Source: Campylobacter lari
GTDB taxonomy: Bacteria > Campylobacterota > Campylobacteria > Campylobacterales > Campylobacteraceae
Direction: 5' to 3'
DNA: 64,000 nt
Assembly (NCBI RefSeq): GCF_001017575.1
Contig: NZ_CP011372.1
Coordinates: 1,178,001-1,242,000, forward strand
Part shown: one piece after another, positions 39,543-48,964 of the stretch
How positions within the stretch are numbered: position 1 is the stretch's first letter
Layout of the letters: each line of letters starts with the position of its first letter
Notes under the pieces: model-generated
The model's input: only the letters and a program-made list of their open reading frames with translations
What the model was told of the DNA's origin: nothing
Database searches by the model: none
Position numbers and translations under genes: made by a program

Positions 39543-40700
39543 ATGAAAAAAATTTTCATATCTTTACTTATATCCATAAAACTTTTTGCTATTTCAAGTG
39601 TTGAAGAACTTTCTTGGGAAAATGGCAAAACTTTACTTGATTTTTTACAAGATCATTCTATACCACTTAATTTATATTATAATCTTGACACCGAAGATAA
39701 AGAACTAAGCGCAGAAATTGCAAGTGGCATTAAATACCAAATGCTAAAAGATGAGCAAGGTGAGCTCGAGCAAGTTTTAATCCCAATTAGTGATGATTTA
39801 CAAATTCATATTTACAAAAATATAGAAAACAAATTCGTATTGAGTTTTACCCCTATTTCTTACACTAAAGAAAAAAGAACTATTCGCGTAGCTATTAACA
39901 ACTCAGCTTATCAAGATGTTTATGATGAAAGTGGCAGTGTAACCTTAGCAAGAGCTATGGTGAGAGCTTTTAAAAATAGTGTTAATTTTAAAAATGTCAG
40001 AAAAGGCGATAGTGTAGTATTAATTTATGAGCAAAAAAGAAGACTAGGAAGACTTTTTGGCGACATTAACATCCAAGCAGCTTTAGCTAACATTAGAGGT
40101 AAGGAATATTCTGTATTTTTATATAAAGATTCTTATTATAATGCTCAGGGAAAAGAACTTGAAAATTTCTTTTTAACCAAACCTGTTAAATACACAAGAA
40201 TTTCAGATCGCTTTACTAGAGCAAGATATCATCCTATCTTAAAACGTTATAGAGCGCATTTAGGTATTGACTATGCTGCTCCAACGGGTACTCCAGTTAA
40301 GAGTGCAGGAGATGGGACGATTAGTTTTGTTGGGACAAAAGGTGGTTATGGTAAGGTTGTACAAGTAAAACATGTATCAGGCTATATGACTTTATATGCT
40401 CATCTTAGTCGCTTTGCAAAAATCAAACGTGGCCAAAAAGTTAAGCAAGGACAAGTAATTGCCTATGTAGGCTCTACTGGTATGAGTACTGGGCCACATT
40501 TACATTTTGGACTTTATCTAAATAACAAAGCAATTAATCCTGAAACCATAGTAAAAATTCCAAAATCAAGCCTAAGCGGTAAAAATAAAGAAGAATTTTT
40601 AAAAATGGCAAAAGAGTATGAAAATCGCTTGCAAAGCATTGATGAAAACTATAAAAATCCACCAAAAGAACAAAATATAGAAAATTCTATGGAGCTTTGA
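39543..40700 (+). CDS. M23 (LytM) family murein metallopeptidase
   Basis: A 385-residue exported protein: signal peptide (KKIFISLLISIKLFAIS), a beta-rich N-terminal domain, then a LytM domain (about 235-335) with the zinc ligands His and Asp in HLGIDYAAPTGTPV and the H-x-H in HLHFGLYLN. It should cleave peptidoglycan cross-links in the periplasm. Related Campylobacter enzymes help to set the helical cell shape (family knowledge). It is followed 1 base later by mgtE. Confidence 0.92.
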   Translation: MKKIFISLLISIKLFAISSVEELSWENGKTLLDFLQDHSIPLNLYYNLDTEDKELSAEIASGIKYQMLKDEQGELEQVLIPISDDLQIHIYKNIENKFVLSFTPISYTKEKRTIRVAINNSAYQDVYDESGSVTLARAMVRAFKNSVNFKNVRKGDSVVLIYEQKRRLGRLFGDINIQAALANIRGKEYSVFLYKDSYYNAQGKELENFFLTKPVKYTRISDRFTRARYHPILKRYRAHLGIDYAAPTGTPVKSAGDGTISFVGTKGGYGKVVQVKHVSGYMTLYAHLSRFAKIKRGQKVKQGQVIAYVGSTGMSTGPHLHFGLYLNNKAINPETIVKIPKSSLSGKNKEEFLKMAKEYENRLQSIDENYKNPPKEQNIENSMEL

Positions 40701-40701
40701 G

Positions 40702-42045
40702 ATGATGAATGATTTTTTAGAAGCACAAGAACTTTTAAAAAATATTTCCAAAGATCAAAGCACCTATGAAACCAATGAAGCCCTAAAGACTATCAAAAGA
40801 TATAATGAAGAGCTTTATTTGCAAACTCTTAAATCTTTTGATACTTACACACTTGCAAATGTAGCTACTATAACACCTGAACATATCTTAGAAGATATTT
40901 TAGAACACTTAAGCATTATAAAGATTGCAAAAGCGGTAGAAGAGCTTGAAAGTGATGATGCAACAGATTTGATTAAGCGTTTTGAAGAGCTAAATCCGCA
41001 AAAAACTTTAGCCATTTTAAACCGCTTAAGCTCCGAAGATAAAGAAGAAATTTTACGTCTTAAAAATTATGATGAAAATACTGCTGGTGCTTATATGCAA
41101 ACAGAAATTTTCACAGCTTCTATTGATGAGAGTATAGAAAAGGCTATTAAAAGATATAGAATTTTAAAACACTCAGGACAAGTAGATCAAATTTTTCAAG
41201 TTTATATCATAGATAATCAAGGAAAGCTTTGTAATGCTATCAACTTAAGTGATCTTTTGATTTGGGATTTTAAACTAAGTTTTGCAGATATTATTAAAAA
41301 TAATAGCGAAAAATATAAATGTTATAGCATTAAAGATCATGAAGATATACAAAAGGCTATTGATATAGTAGAAGATTATGATTTGAGTGTTTTAGCGGTT
41401 GTAAGTGATGATGGAGTACTTTTAGGTAGAATTACCTATGATGATATCCATGATTTAATCCAAGAAAATGCAACAGAGCAAATTTATAACTTAGCCGGAG
41501 TTGATGAGGATGCTGAAGAAGAAAGTGCTTTTAAAGCAGCCAAAGCAAGAGCTTTTTGGCTTATGATTAACCTTACCACTTCATTAATCTCAGCTAACAT
41601 CATCAGCCTTTTTTCAGGCGAAATAGAACAACTTGTAGCTCTAGCAGTACTCATGCCTATCGTAGCTTCTATGGGAGGTAATACAGGCTCACAAGCTTTA
41701 GCAGTAACAGTTAGAAAACTTTCACTCAATGAAGTAGAATTTAAAGATGCTAAAAAAGTTATATTAAGAGAGAGTGGAATTTCTTTACTTAATGGGCTTA
41801 TTTTTGCTAGTATTATGAGTATTATAGCTCTTATATGGTTTAAAACAGCTCTTTTGGGGCTTGTTATAGCCTTATCAATGCTAATTAATCTAGCCTTAGC
41901 CGGTTTTGTAGGTTCTTTTGTACCTTTAACTTTAAAAAAATTTAAAATCGATCCTGCAGTAGGATCGAGTGTAGTGATTACTGCAATTACTGATGGTTTG
42001 GGATTTTTTAGTTTTTTACTTTTAGCAAAAATGATTTTATTATAA
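40702..42045 (+). CDS. mgtE: Magnesium transporter MgtE
   Basis: A 447-residue protein with the MgtE N domain (about 20-125), tandem CBS domains that sense Mg2+ (about 130-255), and a five-helix pore domain with PIVASMGGNTGSQALAVTVR, the selectivity-filter region. Two adjacent ATGs begin the frame; either could start. It is co-transcribed with the M23 gene and followed 14 bases later by tpx. Confidence 0.95.
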   Translation: MMNDFLEAQELLKNISKDQSTYETNEALKTIKRYNEELYLQTLKSFDTYTLANVATITPEHILEDILEHLSIIKIAKAVEELESDDATDLIKRFEELNPQKTLAILNRLSSEDKEEILRLKNYDENTAGAYMQTEIFTASIDESIEKAIKRYRILKHSGQVDQIFQVYIIDNQGKLCNAINLSDLLIWDFKLSFADIIKNNSEKYKCYSIKDHEDIQKAIDIVEDYDLSVLAVVSDDGVLLGRITYDDIHDLIQENATEQIYNLAGVDEDAEEESAFKAAKARAFWLMINLTTSLISANIISLFSGEIEQLVALAVLMPIVASMGGNTGSQALAVTVRKLSLNEVEFKDAKKVILRESGISLLNGLIFASIMSIIALIWFKTALLGLVIALSMLINLALAGFVGSFVPLTLKKFKIDPAVGSSVVITAITDGLGFFSFLLLAKMILL

Positions 42046-42059
42046 AAAAAAGGAAAATT

Positions 42060-42578
42060 ATGGCAAGCATTACATATAAAGATCAAGAAATAGAGCTTAT
42101 AGGAGATGAGCTAGAAGTTGGCGATACTGCTCCAAGAATAACTCTAAGAACCAAAAACCTCGCCCCAGTAGAAATAGCACCACCTGGAAAAACTCAAATT
42201 TTATTAACCTTTCCTAGTTTAGACACTCAAGTATGCTCTAAACAAGCAAGAGAAACCAATAAAAGATTAGCTTCTATGAAAAATATCGAAGTTATTATTA
42301 TCAGCATGGATTTACCTTTTGCTATGGATCGTTTTTGCGCTACCGAAGGGGTTAATGATATTATTGTAGCAAGTGATTTTGCTTTTAAAGATTTTGGTAT
42401 TAATTATGGAGTTTTAATAGGCGATAGTGTATTTGCAGGATTATTAGCAAGAGCAGCCTTTGTAGTCAAAGATGGAAAAATAGTGTATAAGCAACTCGTA
42501 GAAGAGCTAATGGGAAAAATCGATTTTAAGGATTTAGAGCTTTTTATGCATAAAAATTATGGTTACCCTTTGAATTAA
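42060..42578 (+). CDS. tpx: Thiol peroxidase (atypical 2-Cys peroxiredoxin)
   Basis: A 172-residue antioxidant enzyme that reduces hydroperoxides with thioredoxin. The peroxidatic Cys lies in PSLDTQVCSKQARETN (about residue 60) and the resolving Cys in MDRFCATEG (about 95). Tpx signatures around both are complete. It has an AAAGGAAAA site and ends in a 4-base overlap with the convergent dnaB gene. Confidence 0.96.
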   Translation: MASITYKDQEIELIGDELEVGDTAPRITLRTKNLAPVEIAPPGKTQILLTFPSLDTQVCSKQARETNKRLASMKNIEVIIISMDLPFAMDRFCATEGVNDIIVASDFAFKDFGINYGVLIGDSVFAGLLARAAFVVKDGKIVYKQLVEELMGKIDFKDLELFMHKNYGYPLN

Positions 42579-43960
42579 CCTTCAAAGTTTGTAACCACAA
42601 AATCTTCTTTTGGAGCTTCAATAAAGCATGATTTTTCTTTTAAAAAAAGCAAATCCACATGTCCTACAGGACCATTTCTATTTTTACCTATAATGAGCTC
42701 AGCCTTTTCTTGCACAGGATTTGGCATAAATTTTCTCTCATAAGTTTTGCCTTCATTTTTGGCTTTATTTTCTCTTTCTTTTTCTTCTTGCTCTCTATAA
42801 ACCTCATCTCTATATACAAATAAAATCGTATCTGCATCTTGTTCTATAGCGCCACTCTCTCTTAAATCACTAAGCATAGGACGCTTATTTGCCCTACTTT
42901 CTAATGAACGATTTAATTGCGAAAGTGCCACTACTGGCATATTTAATTCTCTTGCTAAAAGCTTTAAGCCTCTTGAAATTTCACTCACTTGTAAATGCCT
43001 GTCATTAAAAGCTGAATTACTCATCATAAGACCGATGTAATCAACTACACAAAGCTCAATACTCTCATCTTGAGCCTTGATTTTGCGTAGAATCGAACGA
43101 ATATCAGCTATACTAGCATAGCCACTGTCGTAAATATAAAGATTTTTTTGCGCATATTCATTACAAGCATCACCCACTCTACTCCACTCATCATCGTTTA
43201 AATCTGCGATTAGAATTTTTTGCAAAGGAATAGAAGTTTTTGCACTGATTAATCTTTGCATGATTTGTGTAGCAGGCATTTCTAGTGAAAACATCACAAC
43301 GCCTTTATTTTGTCTTAGTGTTTTTTCTATAAAATTAAGACAAATTGTAGTTTTTCCCATACCTGGGCGCGCAGCAATGATTACAAGATCGCCAGGTTTA
43401 AAGCCTTTTGTCATTTTATTAAGCTCGCTAAAACCTGTATCAAGCCCTAAAATATCTTTGTTTTCGGCTTCTTTTTGCTTTTTAAACTCATCCATAAGCT
43501 CAGACATAACCATAGTCATATCTTTAATACTATTACTATTTACACGGTTGGTAAGATTAAAAATCTCTTTGCCTATTTCATCTGAAATTTGAGAAATGCT
43601 TTTATCTTCATTTACCCTTGTAGGTATAGTATAAGCAAAATTTAAAAGTTGGCGTCTAATGGATTTTTCTCTTAGCTCATAAGCGTATTTACTCACATCT
43701 GCTATGGAAGTAGTGGCTAAAACTTCAGCTAAAATTTGCTCATCTATTTTTTTATGTTTTCTTATAAAACTTGCACTTATAGGCTCGCCTGCATTCACAC
43801 AAGCTAAAATAGCTTTATAAATATCTTGATGAGCTTTGAGTGAAAAATCATTAATCTCAATATCTGAAGAAATGCTAAAAAAAGAATCCTCACTGAATAT
43901 ACAAGAACTTAAAATCGCCCTTTCAAGATCTAAATCAAAATGCTCATTATTTTGACTCAT
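42575..43960 (-). CDS. dnaB: Replicative DNA helicase DnaB
   Basis: A 461-residue hexameric helicase that unwinds DNA ahead of the replisome. The N-terminal DnaB domain (DLERAILSSCIF) is followed by the RecA-fold motor with Walker A ARPGMGKTT near residue 200, VVDYIGLM (Walker B) and SQLNRSLESR. Length is usual and no intein is present. It lies 12 bases after cysM on the minus strand. Confidence 0.97.
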   Translation of the reverse strand: MSQNNEHFDLDLERAILSSCIFSEDSFFSISSDIEINDFSLKAHQDIYKAILACVNAGEPISASFIRKHKKIDEQILAEVLATTSIADVSKYAYELREKSIRRQLLNFAYTIPTRVNEDKSISQISDEIGKEIFNLTNRVNSNSIKDMTMVMSELMDEFKKQKEAENKDILGLDTGFSELNKMTKGFKPGDLVIIAARPGMGKTTICLNFIEKTLRQNKGVVMFSLEMPATQIMQRLISAKTSIPLQKILIADLNDDEWSRVGDACNEYAQKNLYIYDSGYASIADIRSILRKIKAQDESIELCVVDYIGLMMSNSAFNDRHLQVSEISRGLKLLARELNMPVVALSQLNRSLESRANKRPMLSDLRESGAIEQDADTILFVYRDEVYREQEEKERENKAKNEGKTYERKFMPNPVQEKAELIIGKNRNGPVGHVDLLFLKEKSCFIEAPKEDFVVTNFEG

Positions 43961-43972
43961 ACATACTCCAAA

Positions 43973-44875
43973 TTATAAATTTGCAAATAAATCAGTTGAC
44001 AAATATCGCTCTGCTGTATCATTTAACATAGTTAAGACTTTTTTATTTGGATTTTCTAAAGCAATTTTTCTAGCCATATATACATTTGCTCCGCTTGAAA
44101 TTCCTGCCATTATGCCATTTTTACCAAGCTCTAAGGCTGTATTTATAGCATCTTCATTGCTTACACAAACTATCTCATCTATAATTTTTTGATTTAAAAT
44201 TTTAGGAATAAAATTTGCACCTATACCTTGAATTTTATGGCTTGCAGCGGTATTTTGACTCAAAAGTGGCGAAGATGCAGGTTCTAAAGCTATGATTTTG
44301 ATTTTAGGATTGTGTTCTTTTAAAATTTCTCCTACCCCACTAATAGTCCCACCTGTGCCAAAACCTGCTAAAAAAATATCAAGATCAGGTAAAGCTTTTA
44401 AAATTTCTAAAGCAGTATTTTTTTTATGTGCGTTTTTGTTGTTGATATTTTCAAATTGACTTACCATAAACGAATTTGGAATTTCACTCAAAAGCTCATT
44501 AGCTCTATCAAGCGCTCCTTGCATACCTTTGCTTGCTTGAGTAAGCTCTAGCTTTGCACCAAAAAAACTCATCATTTTTCTACGCTCAATACTCATAGAC
44601 TCAGGCATAGTTATGATAAGTTTAAGCTTTAAGCTTGCACAAATCATTGCTAAAGCTATGCCGGTATTTCCACTTGTGGCTTCTATAATGGTTGTTTCTT
44701 GATTAATCTTGCTTTCATTTAAAACTTGTTTTATCATCTCCACAGCCGCTCTATCTTTTATAGAATGACTTGGATTAAAATACTCACATTTAGCATAAAG
44801 ATTTGGAGCAAATTCTTTTAAAGAAATAATCGGGGTATTACCTATACAATCTAAGATATTATTATAAACTGACAT
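43973..44875 (-). CDS. cysM: O-acetylserine sulfhydrylase (cysteine synthase)
   Basis: A 300-residue PLP enzyme that makes cysteine from O-acetylserine and sulfide (or thiosulfate for the CysM type). The PLP Lys is in PSHSIKDRAAVEMI (about residue 42). TSGNTGIALAMI binds the substrate carboxylate and GTGGTISGVGE the cofactor phosphate. I use the cysM name by recalled synteny with the HU gene. CysK-type specificity cannot be excluded. Confidence 0.92.
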   Translation of the reverse strand: MSVYNNILDCIGNTPIISLKEFAPNLYAKCEYFNPSHSIKDRAAVEMIKQVLNESKINQETTIIEATSGNTGIALAMICASLKLKLIITMPESMSIERRKMMSFFGAKLELTQASKGMQGALDRANELLSEIPNSFMVSQFENINNKNAHKKNTALEILKALPDLDIFLAGFGTGGTISGVGEILKEHNPKIKIIALEPASSPLLSQNTAASHKIQGIGANFIPKILNQKIIDEIVCVSNEDAINTALELGKNGIMAGISSGANVYMARKIALENPNKKVLTMLNDTAERYLSTDLFANL

Positions 44876-44941
44876 TGTTTTCCTTGTAATTTTTTAAAAA
44901 CAATATCAAAAGAAAATTAATACTTAATCTATGAAGAAAAA

Positions 44942-44965
44942 CGCAAAAGTTTTTTAACTTTTGCG
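44942..44965 (-). terminator. Rho-independent terminator of hup
   Basis: CGCAAAAGTT (44942-44951) and AACTTTTGCG (44956-44965) form a 10-bp stem with a 4-base loop. On the minus strand it is followed by a T-run just after the HU stop codon. Confidence 0.8.
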
Positions 44966-44972
44966 CAAAGAA

Positions 44973-45275
44973 TTATTTTTTAGCTTTTTTAGCAGTTTTA
45001 GCAGCAGCAACTGCATCTTTAAGGTTTTTACCTACTTTAAATTTAGCAACTTTAGTAGCAGGTACTTTGATAGTAGCACCAGTGCTTGGCACTCTAGCTT
45101 CTCTAGCAGCTCTTTCAGCTACAGAAAATGTACCAAAACCAATAAAACTAATGCTATCACCTTTAGCTAATACATCAGTAATAGTAGCGATTACTGCATC
45201 AGTAGCCGCAGTTGCATCTTTTTTAGTTAGCCCAGCAGTTTGAGCAACTTGAGAAATAAAATCTGCTTTAGTCAT
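44973..45275 (-). CDS. hup: DNA-binding protein HU
   Basis: A 100-residue nucleoid protein. The HU fold shows GFGTFSVAERAAREARVP with the DNA-binding arm around the conserved TGATIKVPATKVAKFKVGK. It has a Lys/Ala-rich C-terminal tail (AAAKTAKKAKK) beyond the normal HU length. An AAGGAGC site precedes the ATG and a strong terminator follows. It marks the boundary between core genome and the glycan locus. Confidence 0.96.
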   Translation of the reverse strand: MTKADFISQVAQTAGLTKKDATAATDAVIATITDVLAKGDSISFIGFGTFSVAERAAREARVPSTGATIKVPATKVAKFKVGKNLKDAVAAAKTAKKAKK

Positions 45276-45366
45276 AAAAAGCTCCTTGATTAAAAATGAT
45301 TGTTAAGTTTAACACATTTATCAAGCTTTTGCAAGAGGTTTTCATGCAAAAAAGCTTTTCTTAGCA

Positions 45367-46484
45367 CTATTTATCTAAAATACCACTTGCTTTTATTTGC
45401 TCAATTAAAGGATTTAAATCATAATTTTTGATTTTTTCTTCCATGATTTTAAAATACTCATCCATATTTTCAGGCGTTAAAATATTTGTTTGGTTTTTAA
45501 TAGCATCAAGTTGCATTGAATTCATATCTGTATTATAGTGAAATGGATCCTTGTAATTATTTAAATCATCCGCATAATCATAATTATCAAAACCATATAT
45601 TTTAACATTGGTAAACTTATCAGTCTCCTCGATAAGCCACTTTATGGAATATTGAAAATTATAAAATAAAATATTGTTTTGGTTGGGATATTCATTTGAT
45701 ATATTTATCCTATAAGCTAATCTAGAATAAGTTGGAATTATAAGATAAAAATCAATCTGAGGATTACTTTTTATAACATTCAAAAGATATTCTTTGACAT
45801 ACTCTTTATTACTTTGATTATTGATAAGAGATTGAGTATGAAATTCTTTGACATTTAATATTGCTCTATAAAGCTCCTTAAGTTGTTTGTGACTGTTAGA
45901 TAACTTCCAATTTCTGAAACCATATATATTTTTTTCAAGAACATAGTTATTATTTTGTTTTTTTATACCTATGCATTTTTTATCAGTTGACAATACCAAT
46001 GCGCATCTCAAAAATTTATTTGATAAATAGATCTTGAAATCATTGTACGAATTATTATCATATAAAAATTCGTATCCTCTTGTTGATTTCAATATAGGAT
46101 TAGATATTGCAAAAGAATCTATAGAAATAATTATCTGTTTTAAATTATTTTTTTTAAAATATAATTTAAAATAACGTTTCTTTCATGCAAGAAACTGCCA
46201 GGCAATGATAGATTTAACCATTTTCCTCCAAGTTTTTTTTGACTTTCGTTAGCAGAAGTATTACCCAACATAGAAGTACCTAGAATTATAGAATCAAAAC
46301 TACTATGATCTATAATACCTTTTGCTTGAATTCTCATATCATCGTGATATGTTTTTTTTCTAAACCAAGGTTCATGATAAAGCTGTAATGGATCGTACAC
46401 ATAAAGCAAAACTCCCAAAAATAATACAAAAGGCAAAGGTATTAATAAAGAATAAATTACAAATTTTTTATATGATTTAAACAT
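45367..46484 (-). pseudogene. SGNH-type O-acetyltransferase partner (AlgJ/AlgX-like), frameshifted
   Basis: Two frames join into one 372-residue protein if one A is added to the A8 tract (T8 at 46148-46155 on the plus strand). The N-terminal part (46140-46484) has a membrane helix and ILGTSMLGN with the nucleophile Ser. The C-terminal part (reading from the tract to 45367) has YKDPFHYNTD, the D-x-x-H catalytic pair. This is the periplasmic acetyl-transfer partner expected next to an MBOAT protein. The break reads TTA AAA AAA ATA ATT TAA, with a slippery A AAA AAA heptamer. Pseudogene, phase-variable gene or frameshifted product are all possible. Confidence 0.75.
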
Positions 46485-46492
46485 TTTTATCC

Positions 46493-47991
46493 TTAGAAAT
46501 TAAAATAAATAAATTCAGTATAAGGAACTACTCCTAAAGTTATCAAAGCTACATATAAAAAAAGCATGACTAATAAAGAATTTATATAACTAGCTTTAAA
46601 ATTTTTAAGTTTTTCTATGCTATTTCCAAAAAACAAACACAAAATAAATCCGATCAATAAAAATCCCACCATTTTATCATTGCCATCAATCTCTCTAAAA
46701 AGCCATCCTGCTTTAAATTTATATGGCAATTCCATCCAAGTTATACCAAACATAGCTTTTAAAAGATTTATAGCACCTTGAAGATTTTCGCTTCTAAAAA
46801 ATATCCACGCAAGGTTAATAAAATTAAAAGTTACAAACCATGCAAATATTTTATAAATGATGCTTTCTTTAAATTTTGCATTTGGGGTTATAAATGAATA
46901 TATTCTATGAAGTACCATAGCTAGTCCATGCAACACTCCCCATATCACAAAACCCCATCCAGCTCCATGCCATACTCCACTTACAAAAGCCACTATAAAA
47001 AGATTTCTTAAATTTATAATCTTAGAAACCCTATTACCACCCAAAGGTATATATAAATAATCTTTTAAAAATTTACCTAATGTTATATGCCATCTTCTCC
47101 AAAAATCACTTATATTTAATGCTTTATAAGGAGAGTTAAAATTAATAGGAAGTTTTATACTAAAAAATAAAGCTATACCTATAGCCATATCACAATAGCC
47201 ACTAAAATCAAAATAAAGCTGAAAAGTATAAGATAAAGAAGTTGCCCAAGCTTCAAAAATATTTAAAGTACCTCCATTTTCAACTATCTTAAATCCTACA
47301 TTAGCCCAAAGCGCAAAAGAATCAGCAATATATACTTTCTTAAATAAACCCATAGAAAATATAAATAATCCTTTAGCTATATTTTCCCAATTGATAAGAA
47401 TAGAATTATTCCAAAGCATACTCTTAAATTGAGGCATCATTTCTTTATGATGTACTATTGGACCTGCTATAAGTTGAGGAAAAAATGTTATAAACAAAGC
47501 ATAATCTAAAATATTTATTTTGTATGTATTTTCACTTTTTAAACTTTCTATATTTGTTCTTTTATAACAATCTACTAAAAAAGCAATTTGTTGAAAAGTA
47601 AAAAAAGATATAGCTAAAGGTAGTAATATATGCGGCAAAGGAATATTAAAATCTAGTTGGGCTATTTGAAAAAATACATTAAAATTTTCTAAAAGAAAAT
47701 CAGTGTATTTAAAAAAAGCAAGTAAAGCTAAATTAAAAAACACACCACTATAAAATAACAATTTTACTTTTTTCTATTAAGTAAAATTAAATTTGCAAGA
47801 TAAAAATTCACACCCATAGAAAGCAATAAAATCAAAACATATTCAACCTTCCAAAAAGCATAAAAAAATAAACTTGCTAAGACTAAAAATAATTTTGCGC
47901 TTTGAATATGATTAAATTTTTTAAGCATATAAAATATAATTAAAACTATAGGTAAAAATATAAATATAAATTCATAAGAACTAAAAACCAT
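46493..47991 (-). pseudogene. MBOAT-family O-acyltransferase (AlgI/PatA-like), frameshifted
   Basis: An N-terminal piece (47764-47991, 75 residues) and the main piece (46493-47761, 422 residues) restore a 499-residue protein if one A is added to the A6 tract at 47768-47773. The protein has about 10-12 helices, WRRWHITLGKFLKDYLYIPL and the catalytic His in GVWHGAGWGFVIWG. It would move acetyl groups across the inner membrane to its SGNH partner. The tract is the heptamer A AAA AAG in frame, followed at once by TAA; a -1 slip gives exactly the right frame. Its ATG abuts the waaF stop, with the GGAG site inside waaF. Confidence 0.8.
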
Positions 47992-48912
47992 TTATACTCC
48001 TGAAAAATTTCTTGCTAAATTTATCACCACATCAGGCTTTAAATCTTTCATGCATTTGTGGTGTTTTAAAGGGCAGACCTTTTGCATACAAGGCATACAA
48101 GCTAGATCAAGATGAGCTATTTTAGCATTTTCTTGCCAAGGCGAGGTTTGACTAAATTTAGTCGAGCCAAAAACAGCCACCGTTTTTACCCCATAAGCTG
48201 CGCCTATATGCATAGGACCACTATCGTTTGTGATGAGCAAGTCAAGCATAGAAATATTTTTACATAAAGTATAAATACTAGTTTTACCACAAAGATTTTT
48301 TGCTTTTATGCCTTCTTTTAAAAGAAAACGCTCAATTTCATCACAAATTTCTCTCTCACTTTCTACTCCAAAGATTAAAATTTGACGCGTGGAGCTAAAT
48401 TCTTTTGCTACCCTTGCAAAATAGATTGCTTCCCATCTTTTCGCACTTCCAAAATGTGCACCTGGGTTTATACCTAAAATTTTTTGAGTTGATTTTGCTT
48501 TTATAGGGAGTTTTAAAGCATTTGAAGTGGCTTTAAAATTTAAAGCTTTTTCTATGAAATTTAAGTATTTTAAAACTTGATGTTCTTCTTTTAGAATATT
48601 TTTATCAAAATAAAATCTTTTCTTTGCTTTGATTAGTTTTAAAATAATCTTGCTTGAAAATGCCGAGCGAAACGAAAAAGCTAGATCAAATTTACCAAGA
48701 TTTTTTCTAGCTTGTAAAATTTGCCTATATCTTTGCTTTTTATTTTCTACTAAAATTTGAGCATTTTCAAAGCGTTTAAAAAGCTCTGTACTCACAAAAG
48801 AACCATAAAAAGTAAATTTAGCTTGGGGGTATTTTTCTTTTATAGCATAAATAGCCGCACTAGCCATCACAGCATCGCCAAGCCAAGTAGGAAGGTTGAT
48901 AAAAATATTCAT
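47992..48912 (-). CDS. waaF: ADP-heptose:LPS heptosyltransferase II
   Basis: A 306-residue GT9 enzyme that adds the second heptose to the lipooligosaccharide inner core. The start NIFINLPTWLGDAVMASAA and the nucleotide-sugar block NDSGPMHIGAAYGVKTVAVF are diagnostic, and the Cys-rich end (CMPCMQKVCPLKHHKCM) is typical of WaaF. In campylobacters waaF closes the LOS cluster, so it identifies this region. It is intact. Its TAA touches the ATG of the MBOAT gene. Confidence 0.93.
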   Translation of the reverse strand: MNIFINLPTWLGDAVMASAAIYAIKEKYPQAKFTFYGSFVSTELFKRFENAQILVENKKQRYRQILQARKNLGKFDLAFSFRSAFSSKIILKLIKAKKRFYFDKNILKEEHQVLKYLNFIEKALNFKATSNALKLPIKAKSTQKILGINPGAHFGSAKRWEAIYFARVAKEFSSTRQILIFGVESEREICDEIERFLLKEGIKAKNLCGKTSIYTLCKNISMLDLLITNDSGPMHIGAAYGVKTVAVFGSTKFSQTSPWQENAKIAHLDLACMPCMQKVCPLKHHKCMKDLKPDVVINLARNFSGV

Positions 48913-48934
48913 GATTTTCCTTAAAAATAAAAGC

Positions 48935-48944
48935 TATAATTATA
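48935..48944. promoter_or_regulatory. Overlapping face-to-face -10 boxes for the GT2 gene and waaF
   Basis: The ten bases TATAATTATA contain TATAAT on both strands (plus 48935-48940; minus 48944-48939) in the 52-base gap between divergent starts. Polymerase cannot open both at once, so the two transcripts may compete. Confidence 0.5.
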
Positions 48945-48964
48945 TCAAAAAATAAAGAGCTAAA

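Noticed and set aside
41484..42086. 200-codon open frame antisense to mgtE
   Set aside because: It lies wholly over mgtE, which has full domain support. The antisense protein is Ser/Ala/Ile-rich without motifs, as expected for a shadow frame.
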